Positions 11,421 through 23,800 of a DNA stretch of 64,000 nucleotides are shown piece after piece. Numbering within the stretch: the stretch's first letter is position 1; each line of letters begins with the position of its first letter. This DNA is from Leptodontidium sp. MPI-SDFR-AT-0119. Its lineage: Eukaryota > Ascomycota > Leotiomycetes > Helotiales > Leptodontidiaceae. Both the position numbers and the translations under genes were made by a program. The notes under the pieces were generated by a model. It was not told where the DNA came from, ran no database searches, and saw only the letters and a list, made by a program, of their open reading frames with translations. Location: the NCBI GenBank assembly GCA_020726505.1, contig JAHLEZ010000007.1, forward strand, positions 2,604,001-2,668,000, given 5' to 3'.

Positions 11421-13377
11421 ATGTCTGACCAGACGCATTTCAAAGCCAGCACGTATTGCGCTCTTTGCATGGAAAGCCTGCCACAACCTTGGGGGCCACT
11501 AGAGAAACAGAGCTGGGAGTACAAAGTTCTTGGATGGAGGTTGCATTCCTGGTAGCCTTGAAACTTGCTAATTCAGATTGTAGTTTGCGATATATCTCAA
11601 GAAAAATCACGGCCACAAATTGTCGCTGTCCCGGCAGACTTGGCAGATCCCGATACGTTTTCAAAACTTCTCGTCCCATCAAACCACGACACTCAGCCCT
11701 TGAAGGTAGACTTCTGCCTCTTAGTAGAATTTGCCGCATGAAATTCAGGCCCTTATATCAAGAAGCTGTCCTCCAAACCTGCTGTCCTCCCTTCTAGCAG
11801 TATCTCAAAACCTAACTACGCTTCGTTCCATCACTACAAGAGGTCTACATGTGGAATATGCCGAATCAAGCGAACACAATCCTTTGCACTTGACTACCAG
11901 TGCTCTCAAAGTCAGTTGGGTCTATGTGCTAGGCCAGAGATACATTTCTTCGATAGAGTTTGACAAGACAGGAGAGTGCGACTCGAGAGACAGTCAACTT
12001 ATCCCTATACAGGAGCTCGAAATCAAAGGACTACGATTCACAGTCGGCATGTATGGAATTCAGGCTATCAGCATTCTCTATCGCAATGGCTCGGCATCGC
12101 CGTATGCCGGGGATCCAGTGAATGGTTGGACAAGTGTTATGTACGGTAGCAATCTGAAAGTGCTTTGCATCCTGAAAGACGTGAGATTCTTTCTAGCCTA
12201 CGATTTATTTCTCTCCTAGTCATTCTAATATAGCTTAGGACCTCAAATGCCTCCGGGTTGATCTGAACACGGTGGCGATGTCCACATCAATGTCTAGGGT
12301 CTTCTGGGACAAGAAAGATATTTGTCCACCCGGCACTGTATCACATCCTGGACACAACCAATGTTTTTACGCAAATCCGTAACTTCCCTGGCTGGCGGTT
12401 ATGTAGATATCTCCCTTTCGCCGATGGCCTCCGCTATATATCCGGATTGACGATGTGTTGCCGTGGACACGGTATCACAGGTATAGTTGCCCATGGCCAG
12501 TCGAGTTATCTGATCGGCCATCGTCAAGGTTGCGCGGTCCATCTGGACCTCCAGCCTCACGAACGCATCACGTCTGTGTAGCTTCGAGTTCCAGCCCCAA
12601 ACTATGGTATTGAGGAAGATCCAACACTCTTAGTAAGTTTAGTATCAACAAAAGTCTTGTGCCTCTACTGACATCCTCTAGGTCACTACCAGTCTTCACC
12701 AGACATGTACCTTTGGGCCTTGTCTTGAGTTTACTCCAGTCCAGGATTGGCAGTACACTTGGACACGACTCGACGATAATCCTGAACTAGAGATTGAGGG
12801 TATCTTTTTTGACGCATTGTCTCTAGGACGGGCCCGTAGAATTGCAAATATTGGGCTTGCTACCAGACGAGGGAAAATGATTCGCCCAGGAAAAGCAAAT
12901 GTGCCGCGAGTCCCTGTGGCGCTGACCAGGCCAAGAATCGGTGCTGAATACACCGGACTCTTCTTCTCTGTCGCGTCACTCAGCCAAGTACAGAATCTTC
13001 AAGTTCGCAGAGTAGGAGCTTCGTGTAGAGGGTTGGCAGTCTATCATTACAATGGTAGCGTTGAGATTCTCGGTCAGTGGGACTACTATGAAACATCAGA
13101 TATCTTTGAGATATACACTCGAGCTGAGGGCGCCCTTTTATGTATCAATTTCTACTCTGCGGGTCTTACTCTAGCCTCGTCTTTCGACGAAATCTCCGTC
13201 CAAGCCGGCCCTGCAGAACCTCTCGAGAGTCGTCAATGTGGACAGACGAGGACATTCTTCGTGGACCAGGTGAACTGTTTAATCAGTTTTATTCTTCATC
13301 CTAACATTTCAAAGGGTATTGCGTGGTGGTTCTCTCGGCTTTATGATCACGTAGAGGTATGGAATGGCACATACTAA
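11421..13377 (+). pseudogene. Decayed F-box-associated (DUF7600-like) family gene
   Basis: The N-terminus MSDQTHFKASTYCALC with QPWGP fits the start of a large fungal family often annotated as F-box proteins (DUF7600-like; from memory). The frame then breaks with stops and shifts up to about 12700. The C-terminal part is well preserved: LGRARRIANIGLATRRGK, then VPVALTRPRIGAEYTGLFFS, then HYNGSVEILGQW. A clean 45-nt intron (13270-13314) joins FFVDQ to GIAWWFSRLYDHVEVW, and the stop follows at 13375-13377. A second long piece (11731-12219) holds the middle of the domain. The 5' third looks unsalvageable, so I call it a pseudogene. The pogo element begins 45 bp after its stop. Confidence 0.6.
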
Positions 13378-13421
13378 GAAATTCCTTTGTCGACTCGAAT
13401 CCATAGCCGGAAAGTTTTGAT

Positions 13422-15268
13422 GTGATAACGTCTCACCCCCCCCTTCCGGACACCCCCACCTTCCGGACACCTCGCTTATCTCACCGCCATTTATACCTAC
13501 CAACTTAAATAATTATTAATTCCTTCAATTCTTAATCGATTCTTTTGAAATTTGAAATGTGAATTGTTTTTATTATGAAGCTTAAATACACCGAGTCTGA
13601 CATTTAGTGTGCTCTTGCGGAGATCGCAAATAGTAAGTCTTTACGAAAGGCAGCGCTTGAGTGGGGTGTTCCGAGGTCTACCCTTTGTAACCGCAATACA
13701 ATAACTTTACTACGCCAGGAGGCCGCTAGTCATTCATAAAGGCTACTTACGGTAGTGGAGAATCGATTGACTAATTGAGTACTTACTTAAGAGTCTCTTA
13801 GTCGTGGAGTTACGTATACACAGATCAAGGTTTTTGGCCAGAAGCTTTTAGCTCTCTAAGGGGACTACTTACTACTCGGCAGACACTAGATGTCACGATT
13901 TTTAGCCTATAACCCTATTCTAAAGACTAAGAAGTAAATCTACGTCGATTCTATACGTGTTAATAACGCTTGTTCTAAAGTTATTAAACCCTAGTTCTAA
14001 AAATTAGAGATTCCGGCTATTAAAGCTATTCTAGCTAGTCAATAATAGAATATAGACGAGACTAGTATTATAGAAGGCTACGGCCTTAATAGATTCATTG
14101 TAGGGCATACCGAAAAGCGTAAAGTGTAAGGAAAACAGCTAAGTTCACGTGCTTAGATATTAATTATCGAGTGTATCTCTGTAGTTAGAGTTTCCACACA
14201 CTCTACTATAATTTACAAGGGAAAATTAGTGTAACAACAGTAGTTTCCGTCTCAATTAGACGTATTCGACAAGTGGCACTTTACTATAACTAATAATAAG
14301 TAGACAACCGATACTATAGCTCTCGAGTGGCTAGAGAAGGTGTTTATCCCTTAGACGGAACCACGTGATTATTTAATAAGACTCCTTATCTTAGACGGCT
14401 ATAGGAGCCACGAGACTACGGAATTCCTTTAAAAGTGCCTTGAGTATAATATATACCTTTTGTTTTTACTTATATATACGTCACACGTCTTATAACCTTT
14501 AGATTTAACGATTTTCTCTGCCCTTAAGCGTGTATACTAGAAAGAGCTACAGAAATTGAGTTCCTTACTTGATTCTATACTTATTAATAAGCGCAATTTC
14601 CTTGTTTACTACTATAAGGCACATTAAGAGAGTTTTACTCCTTTAAATATTAAGGCTAAATAAAGAACTAGTAGATTGTGACTAGTATTTATAGCTAAGC
14701 CTTTAATAAGCCTATTACTATTAGAAAATAGTAATAGACTAACAAATCTATCTTTCTAAGAGTCTTAGGACTTACTAACACTACTTCCGGAGGTTTCTAG
14801 CACTTTAGTTGAGTTATATACTCTAAAAGGCAGGAAAGATATATACTTCCAAATACGTACCTTAACTAATAGGTCACATAATTAACTTCCGACGTAACGA
14901 TTACTCTTTAGAAAGATTATAAAGGGAATTGACAAAAAGGATTACGAATTAAGGAAGGCAAATATGAGGATTCGAGAGTTAGAGGAGAGATTAGAGTAAT
15001 TAAAGCCAAAGAAAAGAAGGAAAGTTCAAACTAGTCTAAATTCCAAGTTTGTAATAACACGTGCTATTCGGGAGGCTCAAATCGCAGCTAGAGATCGTCA
15101 AATTGTACTTAAAGAATTAGAATTAGAAGGAGATTTAGATTCTACAGTTTCATATATAAAAGTTGAGGCAATATAGAGTTATTAAGTCCTAAATATAAAG
15201 TACTAGAATTAAGCGAGGTGTCCGGAAGGCGGGGGTGTCCGGAAGGGGGGGGGGTGAGACGTTATCAC
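13422..15268. mobile_element. Decayed pogo/Fot1-type DNA transposon
   Basis: The ends are inverted repeats of about 57 bp: left GTGATAACGTCTCACCCC followed by two copies of CTTCCGGACACC, right the same sequence inverted (15209-15268) with C10 instead of C8. If the element proper starts at ACGTCTCACC, both ends abut TA, the expected target duplication. The interior is AT-rich and non-coding by frame. Conceptual reading at about 13590-13700 gives a psq-type helix-turn-helix (ALAEIANSKSLRKAALEWGV, then STLCN) interrupted by TAG. Later segments (WLEKVFIP, ILDGYRSHET) match the DDE region of pogo transposases. The 1.85-kb length matches Fot1-class elements. Stops are mostly TAG or TAA where CAG or CAA is expected, suggesting RIP. 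Confidence 0.85.
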
Positions 15269-15438
15269 GAGCATAACAGTTAGTAGTATAGAGACAGATT
15301 CAATTTCAATCCAAGTTCAATTCAAATTACAAAAACGATTCCGAAAAGACTAAATTCCATGACCAGATGACCTAACCTTGAAAATTGTGACAAAAGATCG
15401 TTTCTCCTCCGGCAACTTTGCCAGCCCGCAATGACGCT

Positions 15439-16560
15439 TCAACGCCTTCTTTTGCTACTCTCCTTGCCTTTCCCTTTCTCAACTTCAACGTACCCACTGT
15501 TTGGGTCCAAACTCCAGGTCCAGTATCTGATTTTGGACGTCCTGCCTTCATACATCCAACATTCTTGTCCCTGTGCATTTTTAACTGCAATAAATTCACT
15601 TCCGTATTTCTCTAGATCTTGATCATCGCTAACTTGAAAGCGATATAGATTTGATGCTATATCCTTCCCAGGGCAGACTAGTACAACCGAGCAGTAATTC
15701 TTGGGACGCAATTCACTGGATGGTTCCGAGGTGGACAACGCGGCTGATGTGGGATATTGCGGCTGATTAGCCACTGAGAGACTATCAAATCCCACCGAGC
15801 TGGATGGTTCCCCTCCTTGGGTAGTAGACGAACTATATGGGGCTGGGCGTATAGCGTAAGTGGTAGTTTGCGCTAAGGGCATTGGATACGAGAAAGATTG
15901 CTCTGGCTGGCATGCTTGGTTCGTGGTTATGGGGTTGAACATTGACCTGTCCCCATAATGACTGATCTGAGATGATCTTGGCCCCTACGAAGAGCCCCGA
16001 CAGGCATTGACTTGATTTGGGCGAACTGCTTTTCGCGTTCCAGCCTATTCTCTTCCAGACCAATGTCTCGGTAGAACTCGAAATAATCTTTCGAATTGCT
16101 ATCCTTAAGCCCCTTAAAGTATCATCGCCATCGCGGAAAGACTAGCATCGGACGTACTGACCAACAAGTGTCATGGCAACACTATTACCGCGTCATTTTC
16201 CTCCCAGAAGTCTTGACAGTAGCCTTGGGCCTGGGTCTCGAGGTCTCGAATCTTGAACTTGGAGGTATTCTTAGCCCTCTTGTATTCAGCAAAAATCAGG
16301 ATGTGCCACGAGAATTGATCGTCGATGTATTTTATTGCGAGATCACACTGTTTATCGGCACCCTTTTTCTTACTTGAGGGAGGCTGTTCGGAGTTGAGCC
16401 TAAAATCTGGCCGAGGGAAATAGTATAGGAGGAAATCCTCCCAAAGGTGTACTGTGAAGAACTCCTTCGGGTCATTTGAGTTGCCCTTGCTATCGATAGC
16501 CTTCTTTGCGTTCTGGTAAGACTCTTCAAGATCCTGGTCTCTAATAAGGCCATGTGGCTG
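15439..16560 (-). pseudogene. Broken lineage-specific fungal gene
   Basis: Read on the minus strand from about 16560, a good frame encodes EFFTVHLWEDFLLYYFPRP, then FRLNSEQPPSSKKKGADKQC and HILIFAEYKRAK, ending near YCQDFWEEN. This pattern resembles a widespread fungal hypothetical family with a conserved charged core. A TGA near 16169 and later frame changes break it; the segment DYFEFYRDIGLEENRLEREK (about 16090-16030) is in another frame. The last piece (15942-15439, 167 codons, starting MFNPITTNQACQ) is Ser/Thr/Pro-rich and ends in a basic tail. Some breaks may be introns I could not resolve. No function assigned. Confidence 0.5.
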
Positions 16561-16711
16561 TCACGACGAAGTCATGGTTTTGGGACGCGAACTGTTATAC
16601 TATCAGATTACACAATTAAATCTAGCAAGCGACAAATAGATAGTAAGCAACAGAGAAGATCGACGGAAGATGAAGACTCTAGAGAAGGGTGGAGGGGCGA
16701 GGGTTATACGA

Positions 16712-16983
16712 CCCCCCCCCCCCCCCCCCGTCGGTTAAATGTTAAATGTGAAGAAATTAGACCTCGCGCAGGTAGCTGCTAAGGGTGTCTATCCAATAAA
16801 TCCGGGATTGTTGAGCCTCGAGCACGGCTTTGAGTCTCTCTAAAACCTTCCACAGCCACCTTGCTATTACAATAGATCTGTTTTTAACTCGTGCTTCACG
16901 CTCTATGCCTCTAACCACCTAGGACTTGAGAACTAGGTCTGTGACCCGCAAAAGTTCACATTTAACATTTAACCGGGGCGGGG
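16712..16983. mobile_element. Small element bounded by inverted repeats (MITE-like)
   Basis: A 20-bp perfect inverted repeat, GGTTAAATGTTAAATGTGAA at 16733-16752 and its reverse complement at 16955-16974, continues outward as C-rich/G-rich ends (C18 at 16712-16729; GGGGCGGGG at the right). It encloses about 200 bp without coding potential. The target duplication is unclear because the left end is a homopolymer. Confidence 0.5.
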
Positions 16984-17599
16984 TTATTAAGTATGATCAA
17001 CAGACCACTTGTGTGGGGTCTCAGGGTAAAGGGCAAAAGACATGTACCAGACTAGAGGGGTCAGGCGCGCGATAACATTAGTGGAATCAGATGCGTTTGG
17101 TAACCTGCGGAATGTGATATCCTCGCTGTCATTGATCAGCACTGGTTCGTCGGCTCGCATCCATCTGTAGACTCATTTATTTTCTAGATAGGGTGAGTAG
17201 TAATGTGAGTCATCGGAATAGTCTCCCATAATCGCGCAATACGACACCATCGAGGATAAAGCTAAGTTTGAGAATCTTTATCGAAAAGGCCATTTCCCTC
17301 CTATAGAGATACAGTGGTAGGTGGAAATACGAGTCTGCGAGCGAGGGTAGCGAGGGATCGTAAGGTCCTGGAAAAAGCTCTTATCGGCGGCGCGAGAAAT
17401 TTCTCGGAAACCGCTAGCCCTCGCTTAGCCCCGCGTGACCACTTACCGCCCGCAGGCCGCGCCCCGCGAAATCGCGTGCGCGCGCCCTGATAAGTGCGCT
17501 GGTAAGCGTTTCTTGCGCTGCGCGCCCCTTATCGACGTCCCCTTTTCCTTTTCCCAAACTATAACACAACAACAACTACTGTAAACAGCATCACACGAT
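16984..17599. other. Upstream region of the Crypton-like element
   Basis: Base composition becomes strongly GC-rich from about 17330. Short palindromic and GATAAG/CTTATC-containing stretches occur. The left end of the Crypton probably lies here, but Cryptons lack terminal inverted repeats and I cannot place it. Confidence 0.4.
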
Positions 17600-17797
17600 A
17601 TGCCCGCGACAGAGCACGAGAGCATGGCCAGCGACCCGTACGATGCGGCTAGCGCGCGCGCGCAAGACGCCCGGCGCGCCGGCCTCCAGGCCAAGAAGGA
17701 CGAGCAGCCAGAGAACACGGCGCGCAGCTACCGGTCTAAGCAGGAGGAGTGGAAGGCACGTCGCGGGGTCTCTTCTTTCTTCCCCCTCCCTCTCTTT

Positions 17798-17801
<4 letters not shown>

Positions 17802-17830
<29 letters not shown>
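17802..17830. repeat. (CT)n in Crypton intron
   Basis: This dinucleotide repeat lies within the polypyrimidine-rich intron of the Crypton gene, between donor and acceptor. Confidence 0.85.
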
Positions 17831-17836
<6 letters not shown>

Positions 17837-19032
17837 AGAATAGGTAGGCTAACGAGGGCCCTCTTATAGAAGTGGTGCCGGACCCCGCGCGCTGGGTCAG
17901 ACGGTACCCTCTCGACCTGGCCAGACGGTGAGCTGGTCACGCCGGACAAGCTAGCTGCCTGGCTTAAAGAGGACATCCTCTTGCGGCGCGTCGTGAAGAA
18001 GGCCCGCCGCCGCCGCCGCGCGCGCCGCCGCCTTGAGGACCCAGAGGTAGCGGCCCTGCAAGAGGTTAAGCAGCTGGCAGAGGAGCTCGAGGTGCCCCTC
18101 GCGGACGTGGCGGAGCTTCTTACGGACGACCGCGAGGGCTACGTCCCGCCCGCGGCCCTGGCCCAAGACCTGGCTCAAGCAGAAGGCGTCGACGCGGCCA
18201 GCTCGCTATTTACTAAGAGCACTGTGGACGCTTACGTAGCCGCTGTGCTAGAGCTCTGGCGGCTCCAGGTCGCCCACGGCAACCATAATACAGAGAACCC
18301 TCGCGGCGCGGCCGTCCGGGGCTTCCTAGACCAGCGCGGCCGGCAACGGAACAAGCTAGACCGAGCTAGCTTTAAGGACCGCGGCATAGACGGCATCCAG
18401 GCCGGCTACTCTCACGGCGAGTGGCTCCGGATTCAGGACCTGCTCCTTAGCCAGGCCGCGCAGCTGTCCCAGAGCCTCCGGACGCGCGTAGACCTACTAT
18501 TTGGCCACTACTACCTGCTGCGGGGCGAGAACCGGCGGAAGATGGAGCTCGCGGACCTTTCTCTGCTCGACTACCCCCCCTCTGAGGGCCCTACTCCCTG
18601 TGCCTGCCTTGTGACCCTTTTGCAGGACGGTAAGATGAACAAGACGGCAAAGAAGGAGTTCATGGGCGCGCTACGGCATAAGGACCCTCTTTTGTGTACG
18701 CAGGGCGCGCTAGCCCAGCTCTTTTTCTGGCGCTGGCATGTCGTCGGCGAGGCACCCCCGTCTTTCCGACGCAGAAGCGACTGGTATAGAATCAAGGTCC
18801 TTGTGGGCCAGGACCGCGAGCAGGAGCTGTCGTACGCTACACAGCTTCAGGAGACCTGGCGCGTGTTTGGGGCCGCGGGCGTGGTCTCGTCGAAGAAGAC
18901 ACACCTCCCGCGCCGCGTAGGTGCCCAGAACGCCGAGACGTACGGCACTTCGCTGGCGCAGATCTCTCAGGCCGGCCGCTGGAACCAGAGCGTGCTTTGC
19001 CAGGCTTACCTCACGCACTTGCCGCGCGAGTT

Positions 19033-19046
19033 TATGCGTGTCGTCG
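19033..19046. repeat. Left target-site duplication of the LINE
   Basis: TATGCGTGTCGTCG, identical to 24968-24981. The leading T may belong to the LINE tail repeat, so 13 bp is the safe minimum. Confidence 0.92.
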
Positions 19047-19283
19047 ACAAATTTCTTCGAATACGCCCATATCTGGCTAATCCATTCGTCTCACCACAGC
19101 TCTTCGAGCTTTTTCAAGCTTCCACCAGTTGTCTACGACAACTGGTTGTTGATTCACGTCGTCGCCAAAAATCGGTAAAATCACTAAAAACACCACATCC
19201 TACAACCCTTCACCCCGCAACGCCTCTAAACCATAATAATCACACGAAATACCTTCCTCTACCCATATTAAGATCTTTCCAAC

Positions 19284-20814
19284 ATGTCCGCAATGAATAT
19301 AGACAACCTAGACCTCCCTTCAGGGCCAGTCATTTTAGGCTCGTCTGCCCACAGTACACCAAACACCCCCCGTCTCAACAACCACCACCCCGCCGGTGGA
19401 CACGCACCGTCCAGCCCTATCAACAATACAATTAGAGGTTCCCAACTAAACCTCAACCAAAGCAACTCTCCTGGCTTCCTAAACATCCCATCCTTCACAA
19501 ATGGAGGCTCCCAGCCAAGCTTTTCCACTTCAACTCATTCTGCCAGACCTCACCGATCCCCAATTCGGAAGTCTAAACGCCCCTCAGAGGCCCCCATGGA
19601 ACTCCCAACTGCCAAATTCCTCCGTCACGGAGAACCAACTACAATCAGGGGTCTCTCAGACCGTATTATGAACGACCTAGCTCTGATAGTCTCGAAGGTG
19701 CAAGAACCTGAGTACCGAAACAGCTTCATCCAAGTACTCGCCACCATGGAACAAATCAATAGTGGATTTCCTATCACCAAAGCAAGCAATATGATTGTCA
19801 ACGCGGCGAACCATATGGAACAAATCATTGCCAAAGCCTCTAGACACTTCCCTAGAGAAGCCATCAATACATCTTTCACTCCCTCCAGTTCTGACTCGTC
19901 CGACGAAGGCGCCCCTACCGAATCCTTACCCAGACCACTCTTCAGCGCTCAATTTAATACGTCCCAACACGGCAAGAGAGTTACAATACTAGACCCAAAA
20001 CCCAACCGCCAGCAACAACTCAAGGCGAAAAAGCAGCTCAAACGAGATCATACGGTTATACTAATTAAACACACGCTCACCAGCTTCACCGACATCAACC
20101 CACTGGAACTGCGATCCAAAATCAACGAAGAACTCAGCAAACAACGCCACGCTATTACACCAGTTCTAGCGACAATCACCAAGTCAATTGCACAAAACCT
20201 AATCCTCACAACCACAGCCGAATACTCAGCTGAATACCTCATTCAACAAAGCGACATACTCGCCAAATTCATCCAATTCAAGGAAGCAAAGAAAGATATC
20301 TCATTCTTCAAAGTTGCAGTTCACGGAGTGACTCTACAGCTTGACACCCCCCGAAATGCCTCAAATGATACGTGACGAGATTAACACCTTCAATAAATCA
20401 CTTAACCTTAACATCGTAGGCACCCCCTACTGGCTCACGTCAGAAAGCAAAAGGTTGGGACCTCAAAAAGCCGCCTCAATGATAATCGCCTTCGCCACAG
20501 AAGAGGAACAAACCAGAGCTATTCGCAACCGACTCAACATTGGCGGAGTAAGTGTTAGAGTTGAAAAGCTCCGTCATGTGCTCCCCTCCACTCAATGTAC
20601 TAGATGCCTTGGATTCGGCCATCTCCAGCAAAGATGCCCTAAAACAGAGCCAAACTGCGCTTTTTGCGCTGCTAAACACCATACCCGAGAGCATACATGC
20701 CCAACTTGCAATATCATAGGTAGCCCCTGCGAGCACACTATATACAAATGTTGCAACTGCAATGAACCCCACATAGCATACACTAAAGAATGTATAGTCC
20801 GACCTATATGTTAG
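19284..20814 (+). pseudogene. LINE ORF1 (Gag-like) with a one-base frame break
   Basis: The frame starts MSAMNIDNLDLPSG and runs to a stop at 20375. Homology-like sequence continues in the next frame from about 20341 to 20814. The change falls at a run of six C (20347-20352), where the protein would otherwise read on to EMPQMIRDEINTF. The N-terminal 200 residues are Ser/Pro/Asn-rich. The C-terminus carries knuckles CTRCLGFGHLQQRC and CAFCAAKHHTREHTC plus a third Cys-rich segment, expected to bind element RNA. Possible explanations are an indel in this copy, a sequencing error in the homopolymer, or ribosomal frameshifting. ORF1 ends 25 nt inside ORF2. Confidence 0.85.
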
Positions 20815-23800
20815 GAAAACCTCTCAAAATCCTCTCCATTAACGCAAATGCATCTCAAGAAGTTACCGAAGACTTTCTCCAACAAGGAGTTGAACAGCAA
20901 TTTGATATAATCATCGTCCAAGAACCATGGTGGTTTGGAAAGAACTCCAACCCCCCAAGAGACGATTTCACCAACTTTACCTCTACATCCCACCACAGCT
21001 TTATGCAAATCCCCCCTAATCATCCTACTAACCTTCGTCCACGCACGCTCACATACGTATCCAAATCATGCGAGCTCAACGTCAACCTCTCACAAGAATC
21101 ACCACTCGATACAGACATTCAAATCCTCTCTGTATCAGACGGCCAAACTACCATTCAACTCATCAACCTTTACAATCAACTCAGTCTCGAGGGCGGAAAC
21201 ACTAATACCTTCCAACGACACCTCATCAACCTTATCCCACACTCAAACTCGATCATAATCGGAGACTTCAACGCACACCACCCCACGTGGGAACCTCACG
21301 CTGTGAGTATTTCACAAGCTGACGAAGAGCTTGCCCAATGGACTGAAAAATTCGACTTCAACCTGCAAAATACCCCTGGAATCGTCACATGGAGCCGCCC
21401 CAGGAACGGCGGTATATCAGAATCAACGATAGACCTTGCGTTTACCTCACCATCAGTCTCAAACACGTGCGAGTATTTCAATGTTAACCCCGACATATGC
21501 TCCGACCACTACAGCCTCCAACTACACCTCAAAGCTATCGCCAACGATGACGTCGTTAACCCAACGACACAGACAAGATATAACACTAATCTCGCCGACT
21601 GGGAGCTATTTGAAAAGACTCTCAAAGCCAATGCTGCAACATCACGCGTCCTGTCCAACCCAACTTTCGGTCCCGACCTCGTTACAGCAGAGAACTCCAA
21701 GGCTATTCTCGAAGAGACCAACCAAACTCTGATCAATCTCCTTGAAAGGATAGCAAACGCATTCACGAAAGCAATCAACGATGCAGCTGATGCGTCTATT
21801 CCAAAAGTCAAACCTAATGCTAAAGCCAAAGCATGGTGGACCCCCGAATTGAGTGAACTCCGACACTCAAAGACCAATCTCCGGAGGAATACCACGCCAG
21901 AGGACAGAGACTCAATCGCCAGATACTGCGAAGCCAACAAAACATACCTCCAAGCAATCACAGCCGCCAAAAGAGGTCATTGGAACCAATTCCTCCAAAA
22001 GGAAGACTCCAAAAGTATCTTCAGAGCAATGAAATACACCAAAAACAACCTCGTCTCGCGCATCCCACTGATCAAGAACCTCCAAAACATTCCTCAATCA
22101 ACCTTTGAAGGAAAATGCGAAGCTTTCCGAAGCACTCTCTTCCCATCCCCTCCAGTTGCTGAAAAGCCTAACTGGGACGACTACCAGCCCGACCTCAACA
22201 GATGGGAATGGCCAAAACTTACGAGACAAGAGCTCTACAACGTATGCTCTAACAAAATCAAAGCCAAATCTCCTGGCCCAGACGGCATCAACCAGGAAAT
22301 AATCACCAAAGCATTCCAAGCTCTCCCCGACCTCTTTTTCCGAATATACTCTATCTTCATAGACCTAGGGCACCACCCAAAATGCTGGAAAATAGCTACT
22401 GGAGCAATCTTACCGAAACCAAACAAGCCTGACTACTCCATACCGAAAGCATACAGAATCATCACCCTCTTGAACTGCCTAGGCAAGATTTCCGAAAGAA
22501 TCATGGCTAGACGCCTTGGGTTCCTCGCAGAAACAACAAACCTACTTCACAACTCCCAGATCGGAGGGAGACTCAAGAAATCAGCTATCGACGCAGCTCT
22601 AATACTCAACGACACTGTTGAGCGGTACAAGAAACGCAGATGGAAGACTACGACGTGCTTCCTTGACGTGAAAGGGGCGTACGACCATGTGGCCAAATAT
22701 CGTCTCCTATTCATCTTCCAGATACTCCTCCTCCCAACCTCTCTAATTGCATGGGTATCCTCGTTCCTCGATTCTCGTCAACTTGGCCTCGCGTTCGACG
22801 GAGAAATACAAAACGCGTCAAGCATTATGTCTGGAGTCCCCCAAGGCAGCCCCATCTCACCAATCCTCTTCCTGATATATATCAGAGATCTCTTCAAATC
22901 CACGAAAGTCACATGGATCTCGTACGTCGACGACGTCACTCTCACAACTGCCTCACCAAATATCAAAACCAATATCAAGGTCCTCCAAAAGCAGATTCAA
23001 GAGCTGTATCTACACGCAGGAGAATGCCAAATCAAATTCGATCTTTCCAAGACGGATCTCATCCACTGGACAAAGAGTCACAAAAACGAGCACTTAACTC
23101 TCCCCGACGGCAAAGAAGTCACGCCATCCAAATCAGTCAAATGGCTAGGAATCCAATTCGACTACGGCCTCTCATTCAAAGAGCACGTCGCGACTAAAGT
23201 AAACAGTGCCAAACGAGCCTTCTACCGCCTAGCTCGACTTGCCTCCATAGGAAACGGCCTCACCCCTTTCGCCCTCCGTCAAATTTACACTGCATGTGTG
23301 ATCAGTATCGCTGACTATGGAGCTGAGCTTTGGTGGAAGGGACAAAAGCACCTCATAAACCAACTTCAAAAGCTCCAAAACCTTGCGTTGCGCAAGATCC
23401 TTGGAGTATTCAAAACAGCACCAATCCTCCCCATGGAAGTAGAAAGTGCACTCCAACCACCAACAGTCAGACTTAACGCTACTCTCAGAAGATATGCCTT
23501 CAGGCTCACTAAACTCGATCCAACACATCCAACCAACAATGCTATCAACAACATACACAACCCGACGGAAACTGCTCCCCGAGATAAGTCAAAACAACCA
23601 CTCCAACTGAGTCGAATCTTCGATTCTATAGCTGAACTCTACGAGGGAGTCAACGTAGAAAAGATCTCTCACTTTCACTTCGCACCTTGGAACCTCGATA
23701 CTTTCTATGATGTAGAGATCAGCCCCCTGTCGAAAGAGGACGAGACAATTCAACACCTTAAGATTATTAAGACCAACCCAAACAACAGTATATTCATATA

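Noticed and set aside
19034..19435. A longer Crypton protein reading into 19435
   Set aside because: The frame after 19046 is LINE leader sequence read by chance.
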